From: Anaeramoeba flamelloides
Taxonomy: Eukaryota > Metamonada > Anaeramoebidae
Assembly: GCA_027625915.1 (NCBI GenBank)
Contig: JANTQA010000032.1
Location: 3,348,001 to 3,412,000 of the forward strand
Reading direction: 5' to 3'
Length of the DNA stretch: 64,000 nucleotides
Position 1 is the first letter of the stretch; each line of letters begins with the position of its first letter. Shown piece by piece: positions 1 to 11,560 of this stretch. The notes beneath the pieces are model-generated. The model made no database searches. It was not told where the DNA came from and was given only the letters and a program-made list of their open reading frames with translations. The position numbers were made by a program, and so were the translations under genes.

Positions 1-713
1 TATTCTTATCAAAAAATAGTTTCAAATTTTTCTTTTTCTTTTGTTTTTCTTTTTCCTTTGTTTTTCTTTATTTTTACTGATCCCAATATTCTTTTTCTTT
101 TTACTTTTTTTTTGAAAAAATTTTCTTTTTCCTTTTTTTTTGCAAAAATCAAGTTGGAAAAAAAAAGAGATCTTCTATAAGACAAATAATTACTAAGAAA
201 ATTGATTCTTTGTAATTTCTTTTTAAAAACAAAACATTTATTATTCAAAAATTTTATCATCAACAGTTTTAATTTCAAAAGAAATTGAGAAATTTTGCAT
301 CAACATTAAAATGAAAGGTTCTCAAAAAATTTTTTAACATTTGATTTTTTTTTTTAAAATTTATAGTTTGTTCATGTATTTCTTTTATGAATATCGACTA
401 TCCTCCGAAGTTTATTATTTCTAAACAATCGTATGTTTGGTTGATTCTTAAAAAAAAAAAAGTGAATTTTTCATTTTTCGCTTTTCGACTTTGTGTGAAA
501 TGGGGTTTAAATTATTGAAAGAAATATATTTATTAAATTTTGAGAAAAAAAATTACAAATTCAATTTTGAAATTCTTCAAAATTAAACAAAAAATGCAAA
601 ATAAATTGTAATAATATATATATGTATATATAAAAATAATATTTATTCTCAATATAATTAATAATAAAATGAATACTATAAACAGAATTAATGAATTAAA
701 AAATAGAATAAAA
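1..713. other. Left-edge non-coding or unresolved stretch
   Basis: T-rich sequence. The first ~280 bases can be read on the minus strand as a Lys-rich frame (9-278) with no recognisable domain, so it may be the end of an off-window exon or chance. A short plus-strand frame at 388-522 starts with MNIDYPPKFIISK and has slightly higher GC, but it lacks any family signal. The stretch 610-640 is a TA-rich microsatellite-like run. Nothing here can be called a gene with confidence. Confidence 0.4.
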
Positions 714-3700
714 TCAATTTAAATCGATTAACTTTTCGATTGGGGTTGATTCATTAATTTGAATTATTTTTTGTTCATTTACAAGTTTAGATTTTTTCGA
801 TTTTTTCAATTTCTTCAATTTTTTCAATTCTTTTACTTTCTCGATACCAAAACAAAACTCGATCAGTTTATAAATCAAATTTTTAACAATAATTGATTTT
901 TGAGAATGCAATAAAGATGTTAATTCATTCAGTGTTAAATAATGAGAAATTCTCTCGTTGTTTGAATATTTAGTTAAAGAAATAATTATTTTCAACAGTC
1001 CGATAATGACATTAGCATTTGGGTGATTGAAGCGAGTTTTAATTAAAGAGATTACGCCGATCCGAGTTAAATTGATATTGATTTGCTCCGAGAATTCCAC
1101 AATTTTCAGATAGGGTATTGTTAAATTTCCAAGTAAAAGTTGGTTTGTGACTGTAAACAATTGAACCAAGGCAATTAAATTACCCCCCTTTAATAAGATT
1201 TCTTCAACCGCGTTTTGCTTTTGGGAGGTTATTAAGCACGTAGCTAAGGAATCTAAAGCTTGGATTCTCCAATAATCAAAATTTAATAATTCCATATACA
1301 AAGAGATCCCGTTTGATAAGTATAATTGGTTTCTCGTAATTTCCGAAGCCTTTGCAAAATTACAAATGATTGGGATGGCAAATTGCTTTAAAGGGGAATT
1401 GTCTCTTATAACTGTCTGCAAATGTGGTATTATTCCAGCAACTGCTACTTCCTCTTGTCTATTTGTATTCATTCTACATAAATTATATAACGCGGATAAT
1501 ATTTGATTTTGAATGTTTTTAAAATCCTTTTGAATTTCATTATTTTTTTTTTGCGTGTCTAAGAACTCCTTTTGCTTGTTTAATACTTTGACTAAAGTTG
1601 TTGTTATTTTGGACTTTTCTAAAATGTACAGACAATTTGGATTCATCGAAAGATTTTTAATCATCTTTAACAAATTTAATAATGTTTGTTCCTTTAATAA
1701 TAATAATATATTATTTAATTTTTTCATTATTGTCAAATTTGAAAGATTTGCTTGCACTACTTTATCTGCTTTAGAAAATATAAAAAATATTTTTGAAATA
1801 ACTATAGAAATATTATTGATTTGTTTATGTTCAAGATTTATATTATTTTTATTTTTATTTTTATTTTTATTTTTATTTTGATTTTTATTTTGATTTTTAT
1901 TATGATTTTTATTCTCATCATCATCAAGATCATTGTTGCCGATGGTATTATTATTATTTACAAAAAGATCTTTTTGATTTTTTTCTTGAATCACTTTTTC
2001 AAAAACACTCATTAAAGGCTCTAATAAATTACAATTGATAAATAGTCTACAAAAATCATTTTTTGGTGTTTGAGATTTTAATTCGAAAACAGAATCAATA
2101 TTTTCAATTGTTTGGAAAAGTATATTTTTTTGTTTATAATAATTAAGTTTTAATAATTCAACTAAAATTGGTAAGCCGCGGCACGAAATAAACATTTGTA
2201 AAGTAATTGTGCTTGTGTGGCAAATTTGCCAAAAAAAATCACTTGCCTCCTTTCGGATTTCTAACGAAAAATCTTTTGTAGCAAATCCCATTATTAATGG
2301 AACTGCGCCAACTAAACAGAGATTTTGCTGCATTGTGCGATTTTGGTATATGATTTGATTCAGTAATTGTAAAATTGAAAGAATTACAAAGGGGCTTGTC
2401 AATTCAAGCATCTCCATTATTGGGATAACTGCATGGTATTTTATTAAATAATTTTTAATCCCAGGAATTGCTTTAAATTTTTGAATTAGCAATGCACATA
2501 TTTCTAAAATAACTTCCTCAGGATGGTCTGGGTTTAATGAAGAAATCAATTTGATCGCAGATTTTGTTTCCCTTTCTAATTTTTCTCTTTTTGAAATGGT
2601 TTGAAGTGTTCTGATTGAATGGTTAGTATAGCCAAGGTCTGTATCTGAAGAAAACACTTTGTTAAAATCACTTGTTTCAGATGATTCAAATACATCTTTA
2701 ATTTTTTGATATTTGGCATCCGATTTATTTTTATTTCGATTTCCATTTCGATTTCGATTTTTATTTCGATTTTTATTTCGAATTTTTTTCCGAATTCTCG
2801 TTCTAGTTCGAATTTTATTTGCAGTTCTTAAACTTGAAAGGCTTGAATCCTGTTTAAATAATAATATTTTTGATTGTAACCTTTTTGAAAATTTATTATG
2901 TTCTATTTTTTTACCCATGCCGTTTTTTTCTTTCTTATTCGGTTGGATGTTTAAATCAAAAGAATCGTCCCACTCATCCTCGGAATGTATCTCTTTAAAT
3001 TGTAACATTTTAGTTTTTTGTTTTTGAGATTTTGATTTTTTTTTTTCAAAATATTGATAATTATTTTTTTTATTTTGCAAGTTTTTATTATTAATATTAC
3101 TGTTGTTTTTGTTCTTTTTAATACTATTTTGAAGATTAATTTTATTTTGATTCTTGTTATTTTTATAAATATCATAATTATGATCATCTTCAGTATTAGA
3201 GGAATTATCATTATTTAATATATCAGTATCACTATTATCCTCTGTTTCACTACTTGATTTTTGAAATACTGAATGCTTTAAATTAATTTTTGAATTTTTT
3301 GATTTTTGATTTTGTAAATTTGTTTTTAATATATTTAAATTTTGTTCATCATCATCATCATCTAATTCATCCAGCCCCCCTAATAAATGTTCACGAAAAT
3401 CATTAACATTATTTGGATCAGCTTTTTTTGATTTTTTAAAATTCCATCTATTTGTTTTTGAAATAAATAATAAAAAAAATTAGATATTTGGTTATAATAA
3501 TAATAATCATATATTAAAATCGTTTTAAAAAAGTGTGTGACAAAAAGTTTTTAAATTCTGTCCCTAAAAATAGGTAAAAAGAACTTTGTCATCTATTTTT
3601 GAGATACTTTTTAAAAACTTATTTGTCACACATTTTTTGAAAATGATAATAAAAAGAAATAATTATTGATAAATTTATTTCAAAATTTTTTAAAAAAAAA

Positions 3701-6564
3701 AAAAAAATAGAGGATTTTTTACTTTAAAAATTTTGAAAATTTTTTATTTTTGGATTTCATAATTTCGTCTTCGCTTGATCTTGAAGAATTGAAAAAACCT
3801 TCATCAAAATCTTCATCAAAACCTTCAAAGTCGTCATCAAAATATTCTTTATTTTCATTTTCATTTTCATTTCCACTAAATTTATTATCACTATTATCAT
3901 CATCATCATCATCATCATCATTATCGTCATCATTTTTAATATTGTTGTCATCATTTTCTTGGTCATCTTCTTCTTCACTAAAATCGATGCCCATGTCATC
4001 ATCATCATCGTCAAAATTTTGCTTTTTGCTATTAAAATTATTTTCTTTTTCTTTTTCTTTAATTTTCTTTTGATTTTTTATCGCCCTTTCTTTTATTTTC
4101 TTTAAAGTTGACTGATGAAATCTATTTAATTCTTCTTCAAAAATATCAGAAAAATTATCATTTCCATCCGTTACATCGTCTTTGCTTCCCACATCTTCAA
4201 AATTCACTACTTCTTCTCTACTCTTTTCGAATTCTTCCTCTCCTAACGATGACGATGATATTGTACTATTTGATGAAGGTGTATTAATTGAAGATTTTAT
4301 CCATGGATGTTTGATCAAGCGCTTTGCAGATATTCTTAAATTTTTATCTTTCTGGAAGCATTCCAGCAGAAACGATCTTAAATATGAACTAATCGATTTT
4401 GGTAATGGTGGGTGATCATCTTTGACAATCCTATATAGTGCCCTCATTGGATTTAGATCATGTAACGGTGGTTTCCCAGTTAATAATTCAATTACTGTAC
4501 ACCCCAACGACCAAATGTCGGATGATGGCGATATGGATTTTGATTCAATTACTTCAGGCGCCACTTTTGGAAATTTTTATCAAATAAAAAATGTAATTTT
4601 AAAGAAGATAACGATTTAATTTTAAATAAAAAATTTTTAAAATAATTGAAGATATAAATTAAGATTTATTTTAATTTGTAAAAATCAAAATTATTTAATA
4701 TTAAAAATGGTAATAAAAAAAAATTAGTGGTTTCAATTTGGAAATAATGTCATGAATGTATTTTTTATAAATTAAATCAATAATTGTTAAAAATAAAATT
4801 GAATTTAAATTGTGTATTATGCAAATGTTTATTAGATTATAAAATAATCTTTTCATACGATTTGCATGTTTTTTTTTTCCTTTTTTTACTTTACATTTCA
4901 CAGAAATTATTAAAAGGGGTTTAAAGTGTTTTCAAGATAATGAAAGTTATTCATCTTATTTATTTGAAGAATGGTTAAGAATAATGAATGGCGTGGATGG
5001 TAAATAAAAAAAAAGAGATAATTCCTTTTGAATTTTATCTTAAAGTTAATATTTCAAAAGTGCTTTAATAGGATGTAATTAGAAAGAATTGAGTACTTGA
5101 AAGTTAAAATATTTTTATTTTTGGAAATAATTTTAAATTAATTTCAATTTGATAATATTAAAGGAAAAAATCCATTTTAATTATAATTAAGCTATTTTCA
5201 AAAAAGAGTCAAATTTATTTTGAAATATCTTTATTAAACCCAATTTTAATAAAGAAAACTATTTAAATATCCAAAATTGTTATTAACCATTTATCGATTC
5301 TTGGTAATGATTCAATTTATTTGTTAGTCCGACATTACATATATAAAAGATATTAAAATTTTTGATCTCGATTTTATCTGATATTTTTTAGGTCAGAAAA
5401 TTGGTGGTTAATTTTTTCTTTGTGATCGAAGAAATGTTTTCTTAAAGAGGGTTAATCTCAACAAAATTTACAATATATTATTGAAAAAACTTATTACTGT
5501 ATTTTATTGTTTAAAAAATTGTTGAATCCTTATTATATTGCTCATTTTCTGTTGAAATTGGCCCGAACCCACTATCTATTGTAACTAGTTTTCTTCCAAA
5601 AAAAGTGCTATTTTTTTTTTAATTTTTTGCAAATATTTTTTAAAATAAATTCATATGATACTGATCCAATCAGTATTAATATTCCACTTAATTTGGTATT
5701 AACGGTTTAGGAATAGAACTGTTAAAAAGGATAAATTTCTATGAAATGTAAAGAAAAATTTCTCTTTTTTTTGGAAATACCTTATTTATTATTTGTAATT
5801 TAAAAAGAAATTATTTTACACAATTCATTATATTTAGTAATTTTATTGTAATGTGAATATTAATGTTGTTAAAAATTAATTACACTTTTTATAATGGTAC
5901 CCATCTTACTACTTTTTTTAAAAAAAAAATAAATTTTTGCACTTTCAATGTTAATTTAATAACCATTTTTAAATTAGTAATGTTTTGATGTAATATATGT
6001 CCCTACGTCCCAAAAAACACTAAAAATGAAAAACTGATCAAATACTTTCCATTTATACAATTAAAAAAACAAAATGTTAAAATAAAAATAAATAAAGTTT
6101 CAATTCAGCTTTTTCTTGAAAAGATTTTTTGCCAAAAACATTGAATTCAAACTTGAAATTATGTATATTTTTAGATACACTTTCTTGTTTAAACTCATTT
6201 ACAAAAACAAATTCTAAATTATGGGGAATTTTCTTTTCACAAAAGGCACTAATTTGGTCCTCTAATGTTTTTTTTTAGTTTTAAATGGTAAAATAAAAAA
6301 AAAGTTAAACTAAAAGGATAAACTTTCTGGAAAAGTATTCTAATTTAATATATTAACTTATTTTTTGATTTCAAGCTTTTCTCAACCCCAATTTTTCAAA
6401 AAAAAATAAAAAAGTGCACAGTAATTCCAAAAAATATTTTCGATATTCAAAGGTTGAGAGTGTTTTTTATTCTAAAAAAAATTATCACAGCGTTTAATTG
6501 AATTAAGTTATGTTCTTAATTTCGAAAAATATTAATCAGAAAAAAATAGTGCTTAATTTTATTA

Positions 6565-6606
<42 letters not shown>

Positions 6607-9600
6607 TTAGCCTAATAAAGAATTCATATCTTCCTTCATTATTTATTATTATTTTTTTTTACCGATATTACAGTCATTTGAAGAACTAAAAGTTAAGATG
6701 TACATCCATTTTAAAAAAGTGTGACAAAAAAGTTGTAAAAAAAACTATCTATAAAATAGTTGTTAAGGGGGTAAGTACATTTTTCATTTTTTGAGTGCCA
6801 CCATTTATGTGAAACTGAATTATTCAAATCATTTCTTTAGTCAAATACATTGATATTTTCATAAATACTAGAGTGGAATATATTCTAGTATAAGATATTT
6901 TCATACCAATAAAAAAAACGCATATCAAAAAAATGAAAAAATTGATCAAAAAAAAATAAATGAAAATCATTTATTACTTGATCTTATCTATAACATTTTA
7001 CACAATTACTTATTTTTTATTTGGTTTTATTTTTAATTTTTTATGAAAAAATTTTATTTGGAAAATTTTTGATAAACAAATTACTGTTTATTTCGAAAGA
7101 ATTCCCAAAATGAATTTAAAAATCCTATTTTCATTTATGTCATCTAATTCTGGTTTGGGTTTAGAAAATCAGGGATTTTTTTAATTCTTCTTGAGAATGA
7201 GGGTTTATTGGACAAATTCGATTGATTTTATAATTATTTATTTTCCATTAAAATGAGAACTCAAAAAAATTCTGAATCTGATTGAAATTTTTTATTGAAT
7301 TTCTGAATTATTTTGATTTGAATTTTTTGTAATGGTTTTTTGATTCCAAGAATTCAACCCCTTTATTTTAATTTTTGAAATAGTATTCCTCGTTTTGGCT
7401 TTGTTTGAGAAAAATATTTTAAAAAAGAATTTTGAAAGCAAATTTGTCACAAAAGGTTTTTTAAAATAATAATAAATAGTAATGGGGCGAGAAATTCAAG
7501 GAAAAAAATAGTTTGTATTCATGCAAGCTAAGAAGATAAAGAAAACCAATCTTCAAAAATAGGCTTTTATCGATGTTTTTTTTTTCATTCTTGATTTCAA
7601 CAAATTTATTTGGAATGGTGATCGTTCGTGTTTGGTCTTCTAAAAGAAAATATTTGTTTCAAATGCACACCCTTTCGGGTATATTTTGTTGGTTTACTGT
7701 TTGGTTAATTTCGATCATTGGTATAAACACATCTCTAGATCCAAAACTTTATTTAATAAAACCAAAAATTGAATCAAAAAAAATGTTCAAAAAATTGAAA
7801 AAATTAAGATTCAACTCTGAATTACTTTGATTCCATTCATGAATAGACTAGCGAATGGTGTTTTGGTTTCAAAGTTTCAATATCTGGTGGCACTCAAAAA
7901 ATATTTTTTCAGTAATGTTAACACAATTAAAAATTTTCAAAATGGTAAAATGTACTTACTTCCTTAAACTTCATTTTTTTTTTTTTTTTTAACTATTATT
8001 ACAGTAATTTGAAGAACCAATAGATAAGGTTCATAAATCATAATTGTTAATTCCACAATTTTCTGTTTTCCATTCTACATGTTTTTTAATTGGTAATAAA
8101 ATTTATAAATGTACTTAAATGATTGTTTGGAATATTCCTGAAAATACTTGAAAATCGAAATTACTCGAAAATTGATTAACCATTTAAAAACGCATTTTAA
8201 AGAACTTTTCAGAAACCCTATTTTTCATAGATGAACATTTATGGTAAAATAACAATTTTTTTTTTAGCTAAAATATTTTTTTTAAATTTTCTACTTTAAG
8301 CCCCTCTGAGGAGGTTTTGGTAACTTTTGAGTATATTCAGGTTAATTTTAATATCTGTTAGGGCAAGTTTATGTGTATGCCGGTGTATGTTTGAGTGTTA
8401 TAATGGTCTGTTTGAGTTTGGTGCTGTGCTGTATTTTGTTAAGTTGCGTTAGATTAAGTCAATGTTTTTTATGGAATGGGGTTGAATATGGTTTGGTTTA
8501 GGTCACCTTGGGTAGGGTAGGGTATCTGCGTGTATGATTGAATATTTCTATGGTATTTTTTGAAATGTATTTGACTTTCCTTATTGGCTGAACAAATGAA
8601 AATTGTCTTTACAAATACATTTTCTCTCTTTTTTTAATCTCAAATAATAATGGTTAGAAATGCTTCAAACATATAATAGAAAAATCCTTTTCACACAAAA
8701 TGAGCCGAATACTATGCCTAAAAATGTGCAATTTTCGCAAATGTTCTATTTATCAGTGAAACAAAATAACTTCTTGAGTAAAATTTCAATTTTACCATTA
8801 ACCTGTTTCTAGAAAACTCTGTTTCTTAGAAGTTGTTCAAAAAGTGTTTTAAAGTGATTAAAAAAATTTCGAGTAATTTCGATTTTTGAGTGTTTTCAAG
8901 AATATTTGATAGAATCGCTTAATTTGATTATCATATGTTTATTCTTTTGATTTGAAAACTTGTCCAGATGTCAGGATTTTAGGGTATAGTTTTTTATTCT
9001 GATATTTTCTAATTAATAAATGCAAATTTTTATTTCAAGTTCCCCTTCAATAACTTATTTATTATTAGCCGAAAAAATCTAAAGATAATTAGAGTTCCCT
9101 ACGGAAGTTTAGTTTATTGTCTAAAAATATCGATTCGGAAAAAATGACACTTCTAGAAGTTTAATTTTTCTTTCCTATTTAAGATTTGAGATAAATTTTG
9201 GATTCGGGCAATTTGATTGTAACAGTAAAATTGAAAGAGTGGAAATTTTTTTATTAAATGGTGAGCCTTTTTTTACTGTTATTTATCAATTAATAAATGA
9301 AAAGTTTTATTTCAGTTTCCTTGAAATAACTTGTTAATTATTTCTGAAAAGTACCCAAAGATCTTACAAAACCAATTTGAAATGGTATTTTTTGAAATTG
9401 TATTTGGCTTTCCTTAATGGTTGAAATTTGAGAGAAAATTTTAATTAAGAGAAATTTGATTTTATCAGTATTAGTCACTAAAAAATAAAAAAAAAAAAAT
9501 AAAGGACCCAACATTTCTTCGTTCACTTTGAAAATGAATTTAAAACCACCTCCATTTTTTTTTATAAAAAAGTGCAAATTACTTTTTTTAAGTGATCAAG

Positions 9601-10951
9601 GTTTAATAAGAACAAATTTTAGGAAAAAAAAGTTAGTTGTTTGTAGAATTTTTGAAAAATTAGGAAATGTTACTCCAGTAAACTGATCCATTATCAACAA
9701 TTTGGTTTTGTTGATCAAATTGAGAGGACACACCAAAATCTGTTAATTTAATAATGCCAGATTTTGTTGACATCAAATTTGCAGCTTTAATGTTTTGATG
9801 AATAACGCCTGATTTAGTTGATTAAATAGAAATTGCGCAAGGTTCATTGTTTTTTTTTGTATTTGTATTTGTATTTGTATTTGTATTTGTATTGTTATTT
9901 ATATTCGTTATTTGTATTTATGTTTTTAAGTTTTGTTTGTTTGTTGTGATAATTATTGCAAGAAAAAGATCAGATTAAAATTTCATACTTGACCACTTTT
10001 AATCAAAATTATAAGAATTACCTTGAGAGTGTAAATAAATAAGTCCTTTTAGGGTCTGGTAAATATATTTTGCAACTAGTTTTTCATGGAACTGTTTAAA
10101 ACCTTTTCTTAATTCCGATAAGCTTCCACTTTCAATGTATTCTAAAATAATATATAGACGAGTTTTTGTTTTTGTAGAGCCCCAGTATTTGGCAATGTGT
10201 TTGTTGTTCAGCTTTTTTAAAAGATCTATTTCCTGGATTGTTGTCTTTAATTCATTTTTTGGGACACACCCTAAAGGCATCGATTTGACTGCTACGTGCT
10301 CTCCTGTTTCCAAATTTAGCGCTTTATAGATGGTGCCAAAAGCACTTTCAGAAATTGGATCAGAAAGCATCTATCGGATGATGGATTATGATCACGATCA
10401 CATTTAATCAAGATGCCAGATTTGTGTTTGTGTTGAACAACAAAAGTTTGAAGAAGAAAAACAGAATGAAAAGGAAAAATTTTAAGAAGTCAAGAAGAAA
10501 AAAAGAAAAGTCAAATTATTTCAGAATTAAGAAATGGGAACAAGACAAAATAATTTACAAAGTTTTCAATCTTCGTTCCAGCCTCAGACTTTCCTTTTAA
10601 TTTTTTTTTGTGTTTTTTTGATTTTTTTTTTCTTTTGGTCCTTTTTTTGTTCTTTTTGTTGTCTTTTTTGTTGTCTTTTTTGTTGTCTCTTTTTTTATCT
10701 CTTTTTATATCTCTTTTACTTGCTCTTTTTTTGTCTCTTTTTTTGTCTTTTGTGTTTTGTTTTTTGTTGTCTCTTTTGTTGTCTTTTTTTTTGTCTCTTT
10801 TTTTATCTCTTTTACTTGCTCTTTTTTTGTCTTTTTTTTTGTCTTTTGTGTTTTGTTTTTTGTTGTCTTTTTTGTTGTCTTTTTTTTTATCTCTTTTTGT
10901 GTTTTTTTTCTTTGACTTTTCGTTTTTTTTTTTTTTTCTTGTTAGGTACAT
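714..10951 (-). CDS. MAP3K-epsilon/Cdc7/SepH-like protein kinase with C-terminal armadillo repeats (probable pseudokinase)
   Basis: Five exons on the minus strand: 10951-10559, 10370-10022, 9808-9674, 4563-3723 and 3447-714. They total 4452 nt, or 1483 aa. Residues 1-131 are a Lys-rich head with a 32-residue repeat. Residues ~127-381 are the kinase domain: KIENFMLSDPI start, VAVK (K160), alpha-C Glu178, [15 protein letters not shown] (271-273), [28 protein letters not shown] and [13 protein letters not shown]. This subfamily pattern is that of Cdc7/SepH and plant MAP3K-epsilon, which also has C-terminal armadillo repeats. An Asp/Glu/Asn linker (exon 4) leads into ~400 residues of ARM/HEAT-like helices in exon 5, with Asn/Lys runs. 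All four junctions are GT-AG with matching phases; the W|M split of YWMAPE restores a phase-1 codon. Oddities are a glycine loop reading ISESAFG and HRD changed to HQN, so catalysis is doubtful. In the family this kinase acts in septation/cytokinesis signalling. The start at 10951 is the first Met after a stop and is less certain than the rest. Confidence 0.88.
3448..3722 (-). other. Intron 4 of the kinase-ARM gene, carrying a foldback element
   Basis: 275 bp, GT at 3722-3721 and AG at 3449-3448, phase 2. Joining restores ...[15 protein letters not shown].... The middle (3523-3644) is an imperfect palindrome whose arms carry GTGTGACAAA and TTTGTCACAC, a small inverted-repeat insertion. Confidence 0.8.
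5190..5782 (+). mobile_element. MITE family A, copy 1 (TA-flanked)
   Basis: 593 bp, starting AGCTATTTTCAAAAAAG and ending in the reverse complement of AGGTATTTCCAAAAAAA, with TA on both sides (5188-5189 and 5783-5784). The interior is collinear with 27259-27863 and with the minus strand of 52707-53295. No ORF, so non-autonomous. A TA target fits the Tc1/mariner superfamily (inference). Confidence 0.75.
6768..7965. mobile_element. Inverted-repeat element with shared ends (GTAAGTACATTTT...GAGTGCCACC)
   Basis: The left arm at 6768-6800 and the right arm at 7885-7965 are reverse complements containing GTAAGTACATTTT and TTTTTTGAGTGCCACC. A third single arm lies at 32449-32505. The interior has an 85-aa plus-strand frame (7573-7830) with unusual GC and two hydrophobic stretches, unrecognised and possibly a remnant. 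It lies inside the giant intron, opposite to the host gene. Confidence 0.5.
8121..8935. mobile_element. ~0.8-kb element with ~130-bp imperfect terminal inverted repeats and a GT-rich core
   Basis: 8121-8255 reads, in reverse complement, as a diverged copy of 8785-8935. Shared stretches include GAAATTACTCGAAA and a run through TTTAAAA, TTCAGAAAC/TTCTAAGAAAC and ATGGTAAAAT. The core at 8296-8540 is strikingly G- and T-rich on the plus strand, unlike everything around it. No ORF of note. Confidence 0.55.
9809..10021 (-). other. Intron 2 of the kinase-ARM gene
   Basis: 213 bp, GT at 10021-10020 and AG at 9810-9809, phase 1. Joining gives YLHSQ|GVIHQN. It contains a short pentanucleotide-like tandem of TTTGTATTTG around 9850-9900. 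Confidence 0.85.
10675..10885 (-). repeat. 96-bp tandem repeat in the kinase N-terminal exon
   Basis: Two copies of a 96-bp pyrimidine-rich unit (plus strand). On the minus strand they code for a 32-residue Lys/Asp/Arg/Asn unit containing KKRASKRD and KKQNTKDKK. Smaller TTTTTTGTTGTC units nest inside it. The frame is kept because the period is a multiple of three. Confidence 0.75.
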
Positions 10952-11399
10952 TAAATAATTAGTCTTTGTTTTGAAATTGTAATCTAATTACAATTAGATT
11001 TAGATTTTTTTTCGAAAACTCAGAATAAAAATTTAAAAATTGTAAAAAGAAAAAGATAAAAAATGGTTTCAGAATCCTTAATCCAAGTAATAGCCTCTAG
11101 AGAGTTTCTAATGTGTTAATAGAAGGACTAATTCAGTTTATTTTTTAACAGGTTGATAAAAATGGATTGCCTCATTGTTTGAATTCAATTGATCCATAAA
11201 GAATTTAAAACAAAACTTAGTAATCTTATTATTTTTAATGTACTAGTTATCAGATAATTTTGGAAGGTTGTGGAATGGGCACCCTAGATCATTTTTTCGA
11301 GGACTTAAAATTAAAAAAATTAACTGGAAGGAGCATCTTTATTGAAAAAATTTTCATTTTCTTTCATTTAAGGGTAATTTCTTTAAGGTTCTGGTTTCT

Positions 11400-11560
11400 A
11401 TTATTTTTTTTTTGACCAATTTATAAATAAGGATTCCTTATCTAGAAATATGTTTAATCTTGAAAATAAACAGGATTTTTCAAATCTAAGTAATTGGTAA
11501 AAAATTTTCTTGATCTTTATTAAATTTAGGTAAAAAAATTTCATAGAGATTGATCCCTGA
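11400..11560 (+). repeat. Dispersed repeat, partner at 39365-39515
   Basis: About 150 bp collinear with 39365-39515. Both contain GACCAATTT.TAAATAAGGA, then AAACAGGATTTTTCAAATCT, then GGTAAAAAATTT. Function unknown; likely transposon-derived. Confidence 0.65.

Larger units (their letters stand above)
4564..9673 (-). other. Giant 5.1-kb intron 3 of the kinase-ARM gene
   Basis: The donor GTAACA at 9673 follows the codons for VYW plus one base. The acceptor CCAAAAG ends at 4564, and the joined codon is the Met of APE-motif WMAPE. The interior is non-coding and AT-rich. It holds TIR elements at 5190-5782, 6768-7965 and 8121-8935, an (AT)n run at about 6570-6601, and a GT-rich tract at 8296-8540. 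No alternative exon was recognised that would supply the missing codons. Confidence 0.85.

Noticed and set aside
3750-4073. Plus-strand Ser-rich frame of 107 codons
   Set aside because: It is the antisense shadow of the Asp/Glu-rich linker of the kinase-ARM gene (GAT/GAA runs read backwards).
6565-6602. (AT)n microsatellite
   Set aside because: Ordinary simple repeat in AT-rich DNA; no further structure.
10534-10962. Plus-strand Phe/Leu/Cys-rich frames over the T-rich repeat
   Set aside because: Antisense of the Lys-rich exon; two overlapping frames are equally open because the sequence is a pyrimidine tandem repeat.
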